From assembly GCF_964656455.1 (NCBI RefSeq), contig NC_135719.1:6303163-6367162 (forward strand): DNA of 64,000 bases. The letters run 5' to 3'. Positions 45,907 to 56,976 of this stretch are shown piece after piece (position 1 is the first letter of the stretch; each line of letters begins with the position of its first letter). Position numbers and translations under genes: made by a program. The notes under the pieces are model-generated. The model did no database searches. It was not told the DNA's origin and saw only the letters and a list, made by a program, of their open reading frames with translations. Source of the DNA: Halichoerus grypus (taxonomy: Eukaryota > Chordata > Mammalia > Carnivora > Phocidae).

Positions 45907-46361
45907 ATGCGAACGGAGCCTCCGGGCCGTCCTCCGCCGCGAGCCCCGGGCCACACCAGGTCCCGGGCAGGGCGGCCTGGGCCTGCTCGCCGCTCGGACC
46001 TCGCGGTGTCGGGGCGGGGGGGGGGGGGCAAGCGGGCGTCGGCCATGCGCTTGACATTCCTCGGAAAGAATGAAAGAGCGCGGAGCCCCCGCGGTCCCAG
46101 GCTCCGACCCGCGCCACCGTTCCGCCCCAGCCCGGAGCGCGCGGCCGGGCGAGGAGGCCACGGGCCGCACGCGTCTTCCTCCGCGGCTCGGGCGGGAGCG
46201 CACGCAGCGGCCCCGGGGCGCAGCCGCCGCGACGGAGGGCCCGGCGGCCGTTCGCGGGCCCGGCCGGCCGCCGTCATTAGCGCCCGGAGCGCGGCGGCGG
46301 CGATGGGCGGGAGGGCGCGCTCGACGCGCGTTCCGCTGCTGTGGGCCGCGCCGCGACCTAC

Positions 46362-46430
46362 CTCGTGCCCACGCAGCCATCTTGCAGCGGCTCCTCGCGC
46401 TCTCAAAATGGCCTCCCGGCCCCGCGGCGC
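46362..46430 (-). ncRNA. candidate alternative first exon in CpG island, minus strand
   Basis: On the minus strand the sequence contains AAGATGGCTGC (YY1-type, complement of 46382-46372), followed by GCACGAG|GTAGGT with exon end at 46362. YY1 sites of this form usually sit just inside transcription starts of CpG-island promoters, and a donor tens of bases later fits a short first exon. The start near 46430 is a guess. It could be an internal promoter of the host lncRNA. The donor is moderate. Confidence 0.3.
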
Positions 46431-47091
46431 CCTGCCCGCCTGCCCGCCGGGCCCCGGGGTCCGGTGTGCGCGCGCCCCCGCCCCCCCGCGCCCGCGCTCC
46501 GTGGCCGGCGGCACCGCGGGGCCCGAAGGCCGCGGGGCCCAGGCGGCGTCCCGGCGTACGCGGCCCCCTGTCGGCGCCGGTCAGCCCACTCTCTGCGGCC
46601 GGGAGGGTGCGGGTGCGGCCCGGCCGCTGAGGGCCCGGAGGGAGGCCCCCGCGCCACCCTCGGTGGAGGGCTCAGGCTCCCGGCCCGAGCGCCTCGGACT
46701 CCCGCGGAACGCCGACGGGGAGAGCCCGGGTGTCCAGGAGGCCGCGTCGGAGCCCGCACTCAGGGCCGCCGGTGCCGGGCGCCCACGGGGAGCCCCACGC
46801 CGTGCTCCGCTGGACTGTATCCCAGAGCACAGCGTGCCCGTGGCTGTGCGGTTAACGCCAGTGTCCACCTCCCCCGGGGAAGGGACGCGGAGGGGGATGA
46901 CACCGGATCCGGGCCTAGGAAGGAGGGGTTGCCTTTTTGGTGACCCAGGTAAAAACACAGACGCTCCACCGACCTGATCGTGGAATCTCCCAACCTCCGG
47001 ACCGCCGGCCCTCGAGCCCGCTCTGCACCCCGGGCGGAGTGAGGGTGCAGGCAGACAGCTCCTCTCCCACGCCGGGGCTCTGGCCACTCAC

Positions 47092-47166
47092 CTTTGCACC
47101 CGCGCGCCCTCCGAGTTCGTGCCTGAGAAGAGGGCGCCGAGGAGGGAGGCGCCTGCAGGGGAGTAG
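47092..47166 (-). ncRNA. MIR9-3HG: 75-nt internal exon, minus strand (best splice pair in the window)
   Basis: The minus-strand acceptor is TCTCCTTTCTGTTTTACAG followed by CTACTCC at 47166; 75 nt later the donor reads GCAAAG|GTGAGTGG with exon end at 47092. Both sites match the consensus almost fully and the length is typical for an internal exon. It lies at the right shoulder of the 45.8-47.5 kb CpG island, in the same direction as miR-9-3 and 10 kb downstream of it. One frame stays open across the 25 codons, but this is short, GC-rich and unrecognised, so no coding claim is made. Confidence 0.6.
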
Positions 47167-47934
47167 CTGTAAAACAGAAAGGAGACATCAGGCGCCCCCC
47201 ACGCCCGCCTAGAAGCGCGCTGCGGTCCCCTCGAAGGTGGGAGTAGGGCACACGCGTCCTCCAGGGCACGACCACAGCCCGGGGCGGCTGCTGGGCGCAC
47301 TCCGTGCCTCAGACTCGCTCGCCCGGGGCGCGGGAGGGAAACCCCGTACTGGCTAAGCGGGGGTCCGTCCCGGCCCTGAGCTCCTTACCCTCCAGCCGGC
47401 CAGGCAGCCCGCCACCCGAGAGGTGGGACACCTCCGTGCACCTAAGGCCAAGCACATCGCGGAGAGCCCGCCAGCCGCCGCCCCAGGACAACCCTGGCTT
47501 CCCCGACAGCGTTGCTCCTGAGTCCTGACACTGGGAACCTGCCCGAACCAGGACCCCGGGCCGGTTTCCGGAAGCCCAACTGTTAGAAATCCGGAACCCG
47601 AGTTACGGTGGACCTCCTGGCGGTGCCCTCTTGGCCTCGCAAGTTAATCTGGATCCCGCTCCTCTCAAGTCTCTAAGGACACTTGCAGGTGCACCTCCCC
47701 AGCCAGCGAAGCCGGGAACTTTACATCCGCCCGACCCTCCCTCCCAACGGGGTGCTCTTTGGTGTCCTAATTTGTCTCCCAGTTCCAGGCCTGGTGGGTA
47801 TGGCAGGCACTGGGGAAAGAAGGCAGCTGGTCAGTTCTTCCATGAAACTCTGGCCATTTATTGGTGCTTTCACTCTCCCCAGCAGGTGATTTTAACCTCG
47901 TATCCAGACATCCATATGCACCCCTTGCCCCAGC

Positions 47935-48130
47935 ATGGAGAAAGAGCTACCATTTGCTCAGCACGCACTGTATGCCAGGCACTTCATTTGTATATTTTAC
48001 TCAATTCTCACACGATCCCTGGAGGTGTAGTTACTTATGTTACCTCCATTTCACAGATGGGGGGTGGGGAACACAAGTCTAGAGAGGTGATGTGACTTGT
48101 CAAGGATACACCGAGTTGCAATGGCAAACG
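47935..48130 (-). repeat. MIR SINE
   Basis: CTCAATTCTCACACGATCCC, TACCTCCATTTCACAGATGG and GAGAGGTGATGTGACTTG. Confidence 0.85.
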
Positions 48131-50560
48131 CATGCCCCAAAAAAACCCTGCCTCACAAGTGTGGGCATCCTCCCCCACCCCCCAGCTGCTGCCCTTCTGG
48201 AATTTGGATTGCTGGTTTATTAACCCCGTCTAGGATTGTCCCGGGTCTTCCACTCTAGTGCTTCAGCTCAGGAATTGTCCCCCCTAGGGACACAAAAAGG
48301 CCACAGGCCAGTCCCCCTGCTTTCCCCATGACCAGTGAAAGAGGAATTCCTGCAGCCTCTCTGGGCACCCCAGCGGCATTTCATCCCTCTTTAGCCTGGG
48401 TCCAGAACCTTGGGGGGAATCTGGCAAAGCCTCATGCTGGCCAATAATCCACTCCTGATTTCTAAAATCCCAGTTTACACAGTCAAAGAAGTGGGTGACC
48501 TGCATTATTACAAGGATAATTCACGCAGGAGAAAATGAGATGAAGGGGCAAGTTGGGCATGATATTTTTACACACAACCCCAATGGAGACCTGAGGGGAT
48601 TCAGGAGCTAAAAAGAGGATCATTGCAAGGAAATGCCCCTCTCTCTGGTTTCCTGCAAAGGATTTCATCCCGACTGATAATCAGGCAGAAAGCCGTGTAA
48701 CTCCCCCAACCTCCAAAGCTGAGAGGCGCTTTTTCTTTAAATGACGTTAATGTGACGTTAATGTTTCTTTCTTTTTTTTTTCAATGAAACCTCCGTAAGA
48801 GACATCCTCCATTAAAAAAAAAAAAAATTGCCCATTGGGCCTGATGTGAAATGAATTTTAAGAAAACACAAGTTTGGGCTTTTTCAAAAGAGAGCCAAGG
48901 AAACAGGCCCACCCCCAGGCGGCCTGAGGTGACACAGATGGCAGCTGAAGGTTGAGCCCAGGGCGGTACAACCAAGACTTGGGAGATGCCAGGAACAGAG
49001 GTAACAGAGGGCACAAGGGTCTGCAGCCACACTCTCCAAAGGGCAGAGGAGGAGAGGTCCCTTTCAAAATAAACCCAAATTGATGGTGTGAGACCAGCCT
49101 AGCCAGAAGGATGGCTGTGGTGCCCAAGTCCCTGCCCAACTTGCCGAGCATCTCCACCCTAACAAGACAGCGAAGACTCAGGAAATGCCACCCTGCACGT
49201 TCCTGCGACACACAAAGCCCCAGGATTTGGCCAGAGACAGAGGAGAGCAGCTCCACTCACAGCACCCCCTAATTCATGGGGGGGGGTGAAAACTAGGTTG
49301 CAAGCTGATGGGGGGGGCGGGTGAGGCTGACCACTGAGGGGTTGGAGTGCCCGTACAGATGGAAGCTGAAAGGAAGTTCTAATTAGCACAAAGCCGGCAC
49401 CTTCCATTAATAGCTCTCCGTAGACTCCTGGATGCCACTGAAGAGAGGCAAGTTGGAATGTGTGAGGCTCACCTGTCCCCAGCTCATTAACAGACCTTGG
49501 GTGAGAACAGGGCTGTCCTGGCAGAAGACCAGCCCAAATCAGCTCCACCACCCCCCCCAAAAAAAATTTAATTACATGTCTGACTTCTGGGCCCATCCGA
49601 GGGGAAAGTGTTGCGCCCAAGTCCAATGTGACCCTAAACACAAAATCTCCTGGACACTCGCTCAGCCAGGCCTCTGAGGACAGTGCTCCCTCCAGACTTG
49701 AAATAAAGCCTTGGGAAAAAAAAAAAGAGTCCTAGCATACATTTCCATGTGTGGGAAACTCTAGATAGGTCAAACTAATCCACACTAAGAGACCTCAGAA
49801 GGGAGGTGAGCAGGGATTGCCTGAGAAGAGGCAGGAGGGAAGCTTTTGGGAAATGCTGTCCGGCTTGAGGGTTGGCTACATGGGTGTAAATGCACTTGTC
49901 AGAACCCATACAACTGTACACCTATGGTCTGTTTCCATGTATAAATTATACTTCTAATAATATAGATGCAGGTGTATATTGTGTATGCGGCTTATATCAC
50001 ACACATATACATACAAAGGTCTCGGCCCTTCACTGATTTATCCATAGCCTGTGATCTCCCCGATGTGAAGGTTCACACCCTTTTCAAGGGTCACAGCGGA
50101 GAAAGGGGCCAGAGCAGATGGGGAAATGGGGCTGTGCACATCTCACAAACACACGGCCTTAGCTGGCCGGGTAGGGAGGAGGAATGTCTGAATTGAATCA
50201 ATTAGCTGCAGAAAACTTCAGAAAAGAAGTAAGGCCCTTCATAAAAACAAAGCCCACTCCTTAATCCCCAAAGGCAATCCTCTCCCCCCTTCCCATGGCC
50301 ATTCCTCAGTAAACAAAGAAATCCCTCCTTCCACATCCACACCTCAATATTCAGTATGAGCTGACGTTAGAGGCCGCACTCCAGCCTCCCAGAGTGCCCT
50401 AATGACTGGAAACCTAAGGGCAGACGACTTACAGCGCTTTTCCTCCGTTTCTCCCTCTCCCCTTCCCATGGCAGTCTGTTCTTTCTTCCCTCCTCTCTCT
50501 CCCTCTTTCTCTCTTCTTTTCTCCAAATTAGCGAATAAGCACACCAAGGCAAGCAAATCA
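48131..50560. other. unique non-coding DNA
   Basis: Contains two perfect tandem copies of TGACGTTAATG (48742-48763). A good minus-strand donor (GGACAG|GTGAGCC, exon end 49473) lacks a clear acceptor. No repeats recognised. Confidence 0.4.
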
Positions 50561-51859
50561 AGGCAGAGACATCACTAACTCTTACTTTGTTCATTTATTT
50601 TGACAAGTGCAGTTTAATTTTAATTATTTATGATAATACTTCATAGTAGACGAGTAAATGTGCTGGGGTATATTTGGTAACATTAATGAAGTCTGCCTAA
50701 TAGGAACCTTCACTCCAGCACCCCGCCTGGAGAGCTTCCTGCTGGAGAAGTGGGGTGAGGCCGCTGGTCTGTGGTAGGGTTTGCAATTTTTTTGTGGGGG
50801 CGGGGGGTGGGGAACTTAATGGGTTTGCGGATTAGCAAAGGGAAAATTAACCTGATTCTAGAGAAGAGGCAAATACGCAAGCCCATAATCATGTGTCGAT
50901 GTGGATTGTGTGTATTTAAACACCGAGAGAGCACACTTTGTGATAAGGAAGCCCAGGCGTGCACATATGCCACGTGCATATTTACACATGAATCTCAAAT
51001 GTGCAAATCAGCAGAGGCCCAAAGAAATTAGGCTCTGGGCAATTAAAAATTGAAATAAAAATGGAAAACGTGGTACACAGAGTTCTATATCTCTTCAAAG
51101 TACCTTTCTCCCACTTATCATATGCCTCAAGTGGGCAAACATGGTGAAAAATGTGGAGGATAATAAAAAGGTAGGGGGTTTCTTTAGCTGGTGAGCACTT
51201 AGAAATGCTCCCTTCAACACACAATGAACCATGAAAAACGGGTCTCAGTCAATGCAACGTCATTTTAAATGGGACTGATTTCTTTTTTTATAGCTCCCCC
51301 TCAACCCTACCACCATCCTTAATATAACTGATGGTCATATAAGTGTGTGATTTGCTATGGAGACCTTATATATACAAGAATAGGTAGATTATAGACAGCA
51401 ACATGCAGTCATTTGGTCCAAACACACAGATATTTGGCATGCCTCAAGATATATGCTCCAAAGTATTTACATGAATATTATCTACAGTAATGATAGGACT
51501 TGTCATAATACAAGTAGTGCTAAATTTCTAAATGTAAAGGAAGAGTTGACTCTTGCTTTTAAAATAAATAAATAAAAAGTACCTCGAGGTCCCCTGTTTC
51601 TCATCTCTACCTTGTTGCCAATGCCCAGGGTGGTTTAGGAACATTTCGAGAGATAGAAGTGAGCTACCTTGAGACCAACTGCACTGTCCACCTCAGGATA
51701 GAGTCCAGGATTCTTCCAGAGTCTAAAAGCCCACGTTTGGTCCAGCTCCCGGGACAAGAATTATTAGCTAGACGATTACTGGATGATTCCAGTGGGGGAA
51801 AAGCGAGGCCACTCCACAACTAGGGTGTGCCAAAGGCTCAGTGAAGAGGACACCACACC

Positions 51860-51860
<1 letters not shown>
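50561..51860. other. AT-rich, conserved-looking block
   Basis: 50600-50650 is packed with TAAT/ATTA homeodomain words; 50820-51230 is AT-rich and repeat-free. A candidate distal enhancer region by appearance. Confidence 0.35.
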
Positions 51861-51891
<31 letters not shown>

Positions 51892-51912
51892 TGAGAGAGA
51901 GAGAGAGAGAGT
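51860..51912 (+). repeat. (GT)n(GA)n microsatellite
   Basis: GT run followed by about 40 bp of GA with one GT interruption. Confidence 0.97.
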
Positions 51913-52544
51913 AAGTAGAACCTGCCTGCACCCATGAAGTGCCTTGTAACAACTCCCCACCCTCCAAGCAGAGGAATGTCTTGGCCCTTAGGAAGCGATC
52001 ATCAGCTGGAGGCACCTGGCTCCCAGCTTTCTCGCCTGGCCCCAAGCTCCTCAAGCCCTTCTCCTTAAAGCCGTGGCCTGGCTCTGGCGTGGGAAAGGCA
52101 GTTTGGAGCTTTTCACAAATCCAGTATCCCCTTGAACCAAAACCAATTAGCCTGGCCCAAGGTCCTGTCATTGAGGCCCTGGCCCTCTTTTCAAACCCCT
52201 GCGGCTCAACTGCGGTGAGGGGCCGGCCAGTGAATGCCGGGACCACTTAAAGTGGTGCTTAAGCCGGACCCGCCTGGAAGGAAGGAGCCTGCGCTGTAGG
52301 AGCTGCAGCGGCCCGTTCTCAGAGCCACTGACCAAGGTTTTGTTCCAGCCACAGCCCCCACCCTGGCTCTATTTTTAAACACCCTCCCCTTTTCTCGATT
52401 CCCAGCTGTCTGGAGGAGAGATGAAAAGCTGGCTCCAGGAAGCCATGAGACACCCAAACTTGGCTGACCCCAGACAGAAAGGACATCCCCAAGTTCTGAG
52501 TTCTGCCCTTAATAGTCTTGCCCTCGCTGCTTAGGGAGAAGGAG

Positions 52545-52680
52545 CCCTAACCTTGATAGAGCACCCACTGGGCATTCGATGCTTTCCACGATGAGCCTGC
52601 ACACCAGCCCATCTCATGGAGGAGAACACTAAGACTCAGAGAGAAGTGACTTGCCCCAAATCATAGCACTCAAGGGCAAG
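52545..52680 (-). repeat. MIR SINE
   Basis: ACTAAGACTCAGAGAGAAG and GTGACTTGCCCCAAATCATA. Confidence 0.7.
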
Positions 52681-52839
52681 GCAATTTGGGGGAAAGCTCT
52701 GAGAGCTCCTGAACACCACTGTCTTAAGAAGGGAGACATAGAAGAGGTTGAGAGATAGACCAAGATGGGCCTTTGGGCCAAGAGGAGAAAGACGGAGGGG
52801 AGGACGGCCTCGGGGTAATGGGAAAACTCCTGGAAGGGC

Positions 52840-53830
52840 ACTCCGGGGACAAGCCCGGGGCTCTCCGAAGGCCCTGCCCGCATTCTCCATCCTCCCCCTG
52901 CCCGACCCGAACTGAACTGACCCTAGGCAGAATGGGTTGGGCGTGGGGAGGTGCCACGGCCTTCCTCCACCCGTCTCCTCCTCTCCTTCCCACCCGTCCA
53001 GGCGTAGTGAAGACTCGCCCTCTGCGATGGGCCGCACTGCCAGGGCGCCCCGGCCGTCGCCATGGTGACGCGCATCCCACCCTAGGCCAGAGCTGATTGG
53101 TCACTCCGTCCAGGCTGACGGGGGTGGGGAGTGGGCGAGGGGGCTAAAGTCAAGGCGGGATGGGGGACAGAGACACCCCCGACACACACGCGCGCGCGAG
53201 GGATGCCAAGGGGGAAACGAAGGCTATTAAAATGGCGCCGCGGCCTCCAAGGGGTCGCTGCCGTGGGAGCGCAGACCCGGGTTGGAGCAATCCGGGCGGC
53301 TCTCCCGACCGCGCCGCGTCGCCAGGGTCCCGGAGGGCGCACCGATCCCGCCGGGGCTGCCCCCTCCCCGCCTCTCCCGGCCCCGGGCGCGCAGGCCGGC
53401 ACACCCCAGCTGGCTGGGCCCGCCCCGCGGCACGTTCGGGCCGGGCGAGCGCGGCGCGGCGGATTAGCCCCGAGCCCGCGGACCCGAGGGCGCGGGGCGG
53501 GCGCGATCCGGGGTGTGAGGGCGGGGCGGGGCGGCGGCCGCGCGTCTAATCCCCGCGCTGCGTGTGGGAGCGGCCGGATCAGGGAATTAGCGCTGTAACT
53601 TCGGATTAGTAACGCTCGCTAAATGAGCGCCTAATTCCGACCCTTCATGCTTTTCAGCGTCGCGGCTGGGCCCTGGGAGGCCTCCTGGCCTCGCTCCCTC
53701 CGCGCTCTGGTCCCATTTCCCGGGAGGGCAGACCGCGGCCGCGGAGAGCTCCCTGGCCAGCCTTCATCAGGCCTCTGGGTCGCGCCGCAGCCTGACTTTC
53801 GGCGGCGCCCGGTGATGCCAGCTGTCCATT
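52840..53830. promoter_or_regulatory. CpG island with bicoid-type sites
   Basis: CpG-dense block, boundaries by eye. Its right part carries three TAATCC/GGATTA sites (53461, 53547, 53603) and a homeodomain-rich AT patch (53583-53645) embedded in the GC-rich DNA. It holds an RFX site at 53056 and AAAATGGCGCC (YY1/E2F-like) at 53229. No clear transcript start. Confidence 0.7.
53056..53069 (+). promoter_or_regulatory. RFX X-box in CpG island
   Basis: GTCGCCATGGTGAC fits the RFX consensus GTYRCCATGGYNAC and is itself almost palindromic. It lies in the left part of the 52.8-53.8 kb CpG island. Confidence 0.4.
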
Positions 53831-53909
53831 CGCCGGGCCTCTACAGTCAGGCGTTCGGGGTTGGGAATTCGTGGACCAGTGAGAAGGAAGCCCCTGATGC
53901 CTCACTCAC

Positions 53910-54138
53910 CACGGTGGCTGTCCTGATCTCCACCCCACCAGTGGCTTGCTGTGCGACCTTGGGCGAGCCACGCGGCCTTATTGAGCTCGGTATTTCTAGC
54001 TGTCAAATGAAAGGGGTTGGGTGACGAGCATCTTTGAGATCCCAACCAATTCTGGCTTTCAAGCTGAAGCTTCAATTTTCAGGTTCCCCAAGGCCTTTGT
54101 GGATTGAGGCAGGGTGGGGAGGAAGTAGTGCAGATTTG
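53910..54138 (-). ncRNA. candidate 229-nt internal exon, minus strand
   Basis: On the minus strand a pyrimidine-rich tract ends in GCTCTTGCAG with exon start at 54138, and 229 nt later comes CCGTG|GTGAGTGAGG with exon end at 53910. The orientation agrees with miR-9-3. The exon would overlap a MIR fragment at 53935-54050, a common source of lncRNA exons. The donor has G at -1 but not the full CAG, so the pair is plausible rather than strong. Confidence 0.35.
53935..54050 (+). repeat. MIR SINE
   Basis: GTGCGACCTTGGGCGAGCC and AGCTGTCAAATGAAAGGGG. Confidence 0.7.
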
Positions 54139-54139
54139 C

Positions 54140-56100
54140 TGCAAGAGCGAAGCCCAAACATGGGGAGCCGAGTGGCCAGAGAAGGCGGGGGGGGGGGAGG
54201 GGGGGAAGGCTTCCCTGGGACAGGGGGACAAGGGCTGAGATGGCCCAAGACACAGCCGGCTCCTTTAGGCCCGGCAAGTCAGAAGAGGTTTGATGGGGCA
54301 AGGCACCGATTTTGACCCTGTTCCTGGGACTTCAAGTGTCCAGAGGGGATTTGAACATGGCTCTTTAGGGGAAGGCACTCATACCCGGAGGCCGAAATCG
54401 GAAGGGTTGGCCTCTCTCTGAAGGCCGGTTCTGGTGGGTGTAGGGCGGGTCCGGGAGACTTAAGATTCCAGCGCACTCTGCCCGCTGAAGCCCCATCGCC
54501 GCGATCCTTCCCCTGATCTGGGAGGTTTGCATCAACGGATTTTCGTAGAAAACGGAAAGAAAACCGCATTCTCCCCTGCGCAGACGCCTCCTCCCCCGGA
54601 CCCAGATTTCAGGACTGCCCAGACGGTTTGGGACCCTGCTGTTTAAAAATAAAAACAGAAAACTCATTTGAACTGCATAGACACAGCTGGGAGGCTGCAA
54701 AGCCACTGGGCTACTAGCAGGACTCTTCTTGCAAAATAGCAAAGGGATGGGGACGGTGGGAAAGGAAGATGGAAGCCCTGGGGCCCAGGGCCAGCTGGCC
54801 AGCAAGGCAGGCAGGGAGCACAGGGCGAAGGGGTGGGAAGAGCTGCTCTGGTTTCTTCCGAAATGAGGTCAGGATCGGAGCGTAGGCTCCCAGGTGCGCT
54901 TGGAAAGGAGGGGCGGCCCTGGGTGTGCAGCCAGTGGCCTGGTGGATCCTGAATCATGCTCACCACCCTTCCCAGCCTCTTGACAGGAAAAAGGGAGACT
55001 GGCTTTTAAAAGTGGGGGGTGGGGTGGGACACACAGGGTCCATGAAAACCTTCTACCTGGTGATTTTCTCTGGGGACGGGAACTGGGGACCAAGGAGAGC
55101 AACTGACTTTCCTGTCTGTTCTTTTGTTTTCTTATTTCATTCTTATTTTTAATCGCTAACACATCCACATGGTTGAAATTCAAAAGGTGGTACAGTGGAC
55201 AGTCCCCCTCCACCATCCACCTCAGCCTTGAAGCTCCTCCTCCCGGGACCAATGGATTTCCCTTTCACGTTATTTGAATTTTCCCCTTTTACACATTTAA
55301 CCTATTTTCAAAACAATTGTGTTATGCAAAGGCCATAAAAAGGCAGGGGGTGAGGCTTGAAGGAATAAGAGTGGAAAAAGATTTTTATTATTACGAGGGG
55401 ACTTGGGTAGGTTCTGGGTAGGAGCTGGGAACATGGGCCTGATAAATGAGGAAGAGGCTCTGGGGAATGAAGTGGGCCAAGATGGGGAGTAAAGTGACCT
55501 GGGCCCAGCTCTGCACTTCTGAGCTCTGTGACTCGGGAGGAGTCATTGCAGGCTTCCACACATTTCCTGGTATATATACGGACAAGGGGATGGAGGTCAT
55601 GTCTGGGTGGTGGCTCAAGTCCCCTCCAACCTGCCTATCACAGCATTCACACACCCACATACCTAGAGAGTCCTCCAGACCATGAGGGAGGCTGAACCTA
55701 CGTTGGATCCTTTCTTCCCTGAAGCAAGGTAGGATCCAGGGCTGGCTCCGCAGCCACTCATCCCCAGGAGCCGAGGTGGTTCCCCAAGCTTCCAGGAGCC
55801 CTGAGCTTCGGGACAAGCTGAGGTGTCAGCGAAGACAGTAATCTGGAGGTAGGTAAGAACCTCAAGAGGGACCCCAGCACTATTTTGCTATGTGGAACCT
55901 AGATCCCCATGCAGTGATCAGGGGCAGCCCCACTCCCCACACCCAGCTAAGAGGGACTGGGAGCCTGAGTGCCCGGGTGTGCTGCCTTGGGTTGCCATGG
56001 GAACGGAATGCAGATTTCCCCCAATTGCTTTTTTATTTGCTAGACATCGTAATACATCTTATGGGGGGGGGGGGCGCGCGGGTTGGGAGGGAGTGACGCG
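54140..56100. other. unique non-coding DNA left of miR-9-3
   Basis: Contains G-rich runs (54187-54206), the RFX site at 55991 and G12 at 56063-56074. Minus-strand AATAAA signals at 56037-56032 and near 55385 could end a primary miR-9-3 transcript. Confidence 0.4.
55991..56004 (+). promoter_or_regulatory. RFX X-box
   Basis: GTTGCCATGGGAAC matches the RFX palindrome GTTGCCATGGCAAC at 13 of 14 positions, about 1 kb from the miR-9-3 hairpin on its downstream side. Confidence 0.5.
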
Positions 56101-56582
56101 GGGAGCCTGCCTGCACCTTAACCACTCAGGGAAGTTGGGGAGGCACAGGCGGGAGTGGCCTGGCCAGGGCTGGTGCAGAGGTGGCGCGGGGTTGGGCACG
56201 GTCCCTCCCGCCCAGCCGCCGGCGCTTGGTTTGTATGCAGGGCAGGGTCGGCCCGTCCGGGAGGGAGGCCCCCGCCCCGGCCCCTAGCCATTGAGCGTAC
56301 TCCTCGCCAGTTCTGCTCCGCTTCACGCTGCACACAGACCCCCCAACTGCACACAAAGGCAGCTGCCAGAGCCCGTGAAAAGTGATCAAATTATCAAGAA
56401 CTTGACCTCACCGAGGGGCGAAGCTCCGGCAACCCCCAAGCCGTATGCTAATGATGCTCAGGAGCTGACTCGTCGAATAATTCGATAAAGGCCGCTTTGT
56501 TAGCGGCGGGGCAGCCCTCTGCCCACTCCTTCAACCCCCCCCACCCCCACCCCCCTACCGGCCGCTGTCTCTCTCCCACCGC

Positions 56583-56590
56583 ATTTGCAT
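56583..56590 (-). promoter_or_regulatory. octamer ATGCAAAT (POU site) near miR-9-3
   Basis: Perfect octamer on the minus strand, 386 bp downstream of the hairpin, in the thin left part of the CpG island. Neural POU factors bind this motif; binding here is inferred. Confidence 0.4.
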
Positions 56591-56976
56591 CCCAAAATCC
56601 CCGTCCGCAGCTCCGGGAGAGGATTGTTCCAGCCTGATTTATGGGGTGAAGGCGAAGGCTGGTGCCTTCCCCGCCAGCGACCCCTCTGCAACCCCAACCC
56701 CCTCCCTTCCCCCGGTCTTCTCCACTTTGGGGTTCCAGCTTCGGCGCTGGGGGATGGAGTGGGGGCGGGGAAAGAGGAGGAGTAGGGGAAAAGCTGGCAA
56801 GTTCCTCCAGGGTACGGAAAGTGTCCCTGGAGAGAGAGCCGAGGTCAGGTACCTGGTCCGGGCGCGGCCGCTCCGCCGGGCTGGAGTCCGCTGGGCCGGC
56901 ACTGGGCTCCTCTGGGTTCCTCTGGCTCGTGCGGGCCGGGGCGGCCAGCGGGGCGGGCGCTCGCACACAGAAGTTG

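Larger units (their letters stand above)
45780..47560. promoter_or_regulatory. largest CpG island of the window
   Basis: About 1.8 kb of CpG-dense DNA. It contains the GGGGTC hexamer array and two long G tracts at its left end, a YY1 motif with a donor at 46362-46382 (minus) and the 75-nt exon at 47092-47166 (minus). Long overlapping ORFs in all frames are a composition effect. Confidence 0.75.

Noticed and set aside
45742..46380. 212-residue minus-strand open frame starting in the same island
   Set aside because: Overlaps the previous frame on the other strand, is low-complexity and has no recognisable homology. Same composition artefact.
45832..46977. 381-residue plus-strand open frame
   Set aside because: It lies in a CpG island where all frames are open because stop codons are rare in GC-rich DNA. 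The product is Arg/Pro/Gly/Ala-rich with a Gly-Val run from the hexamer repeat, and shows no domain.
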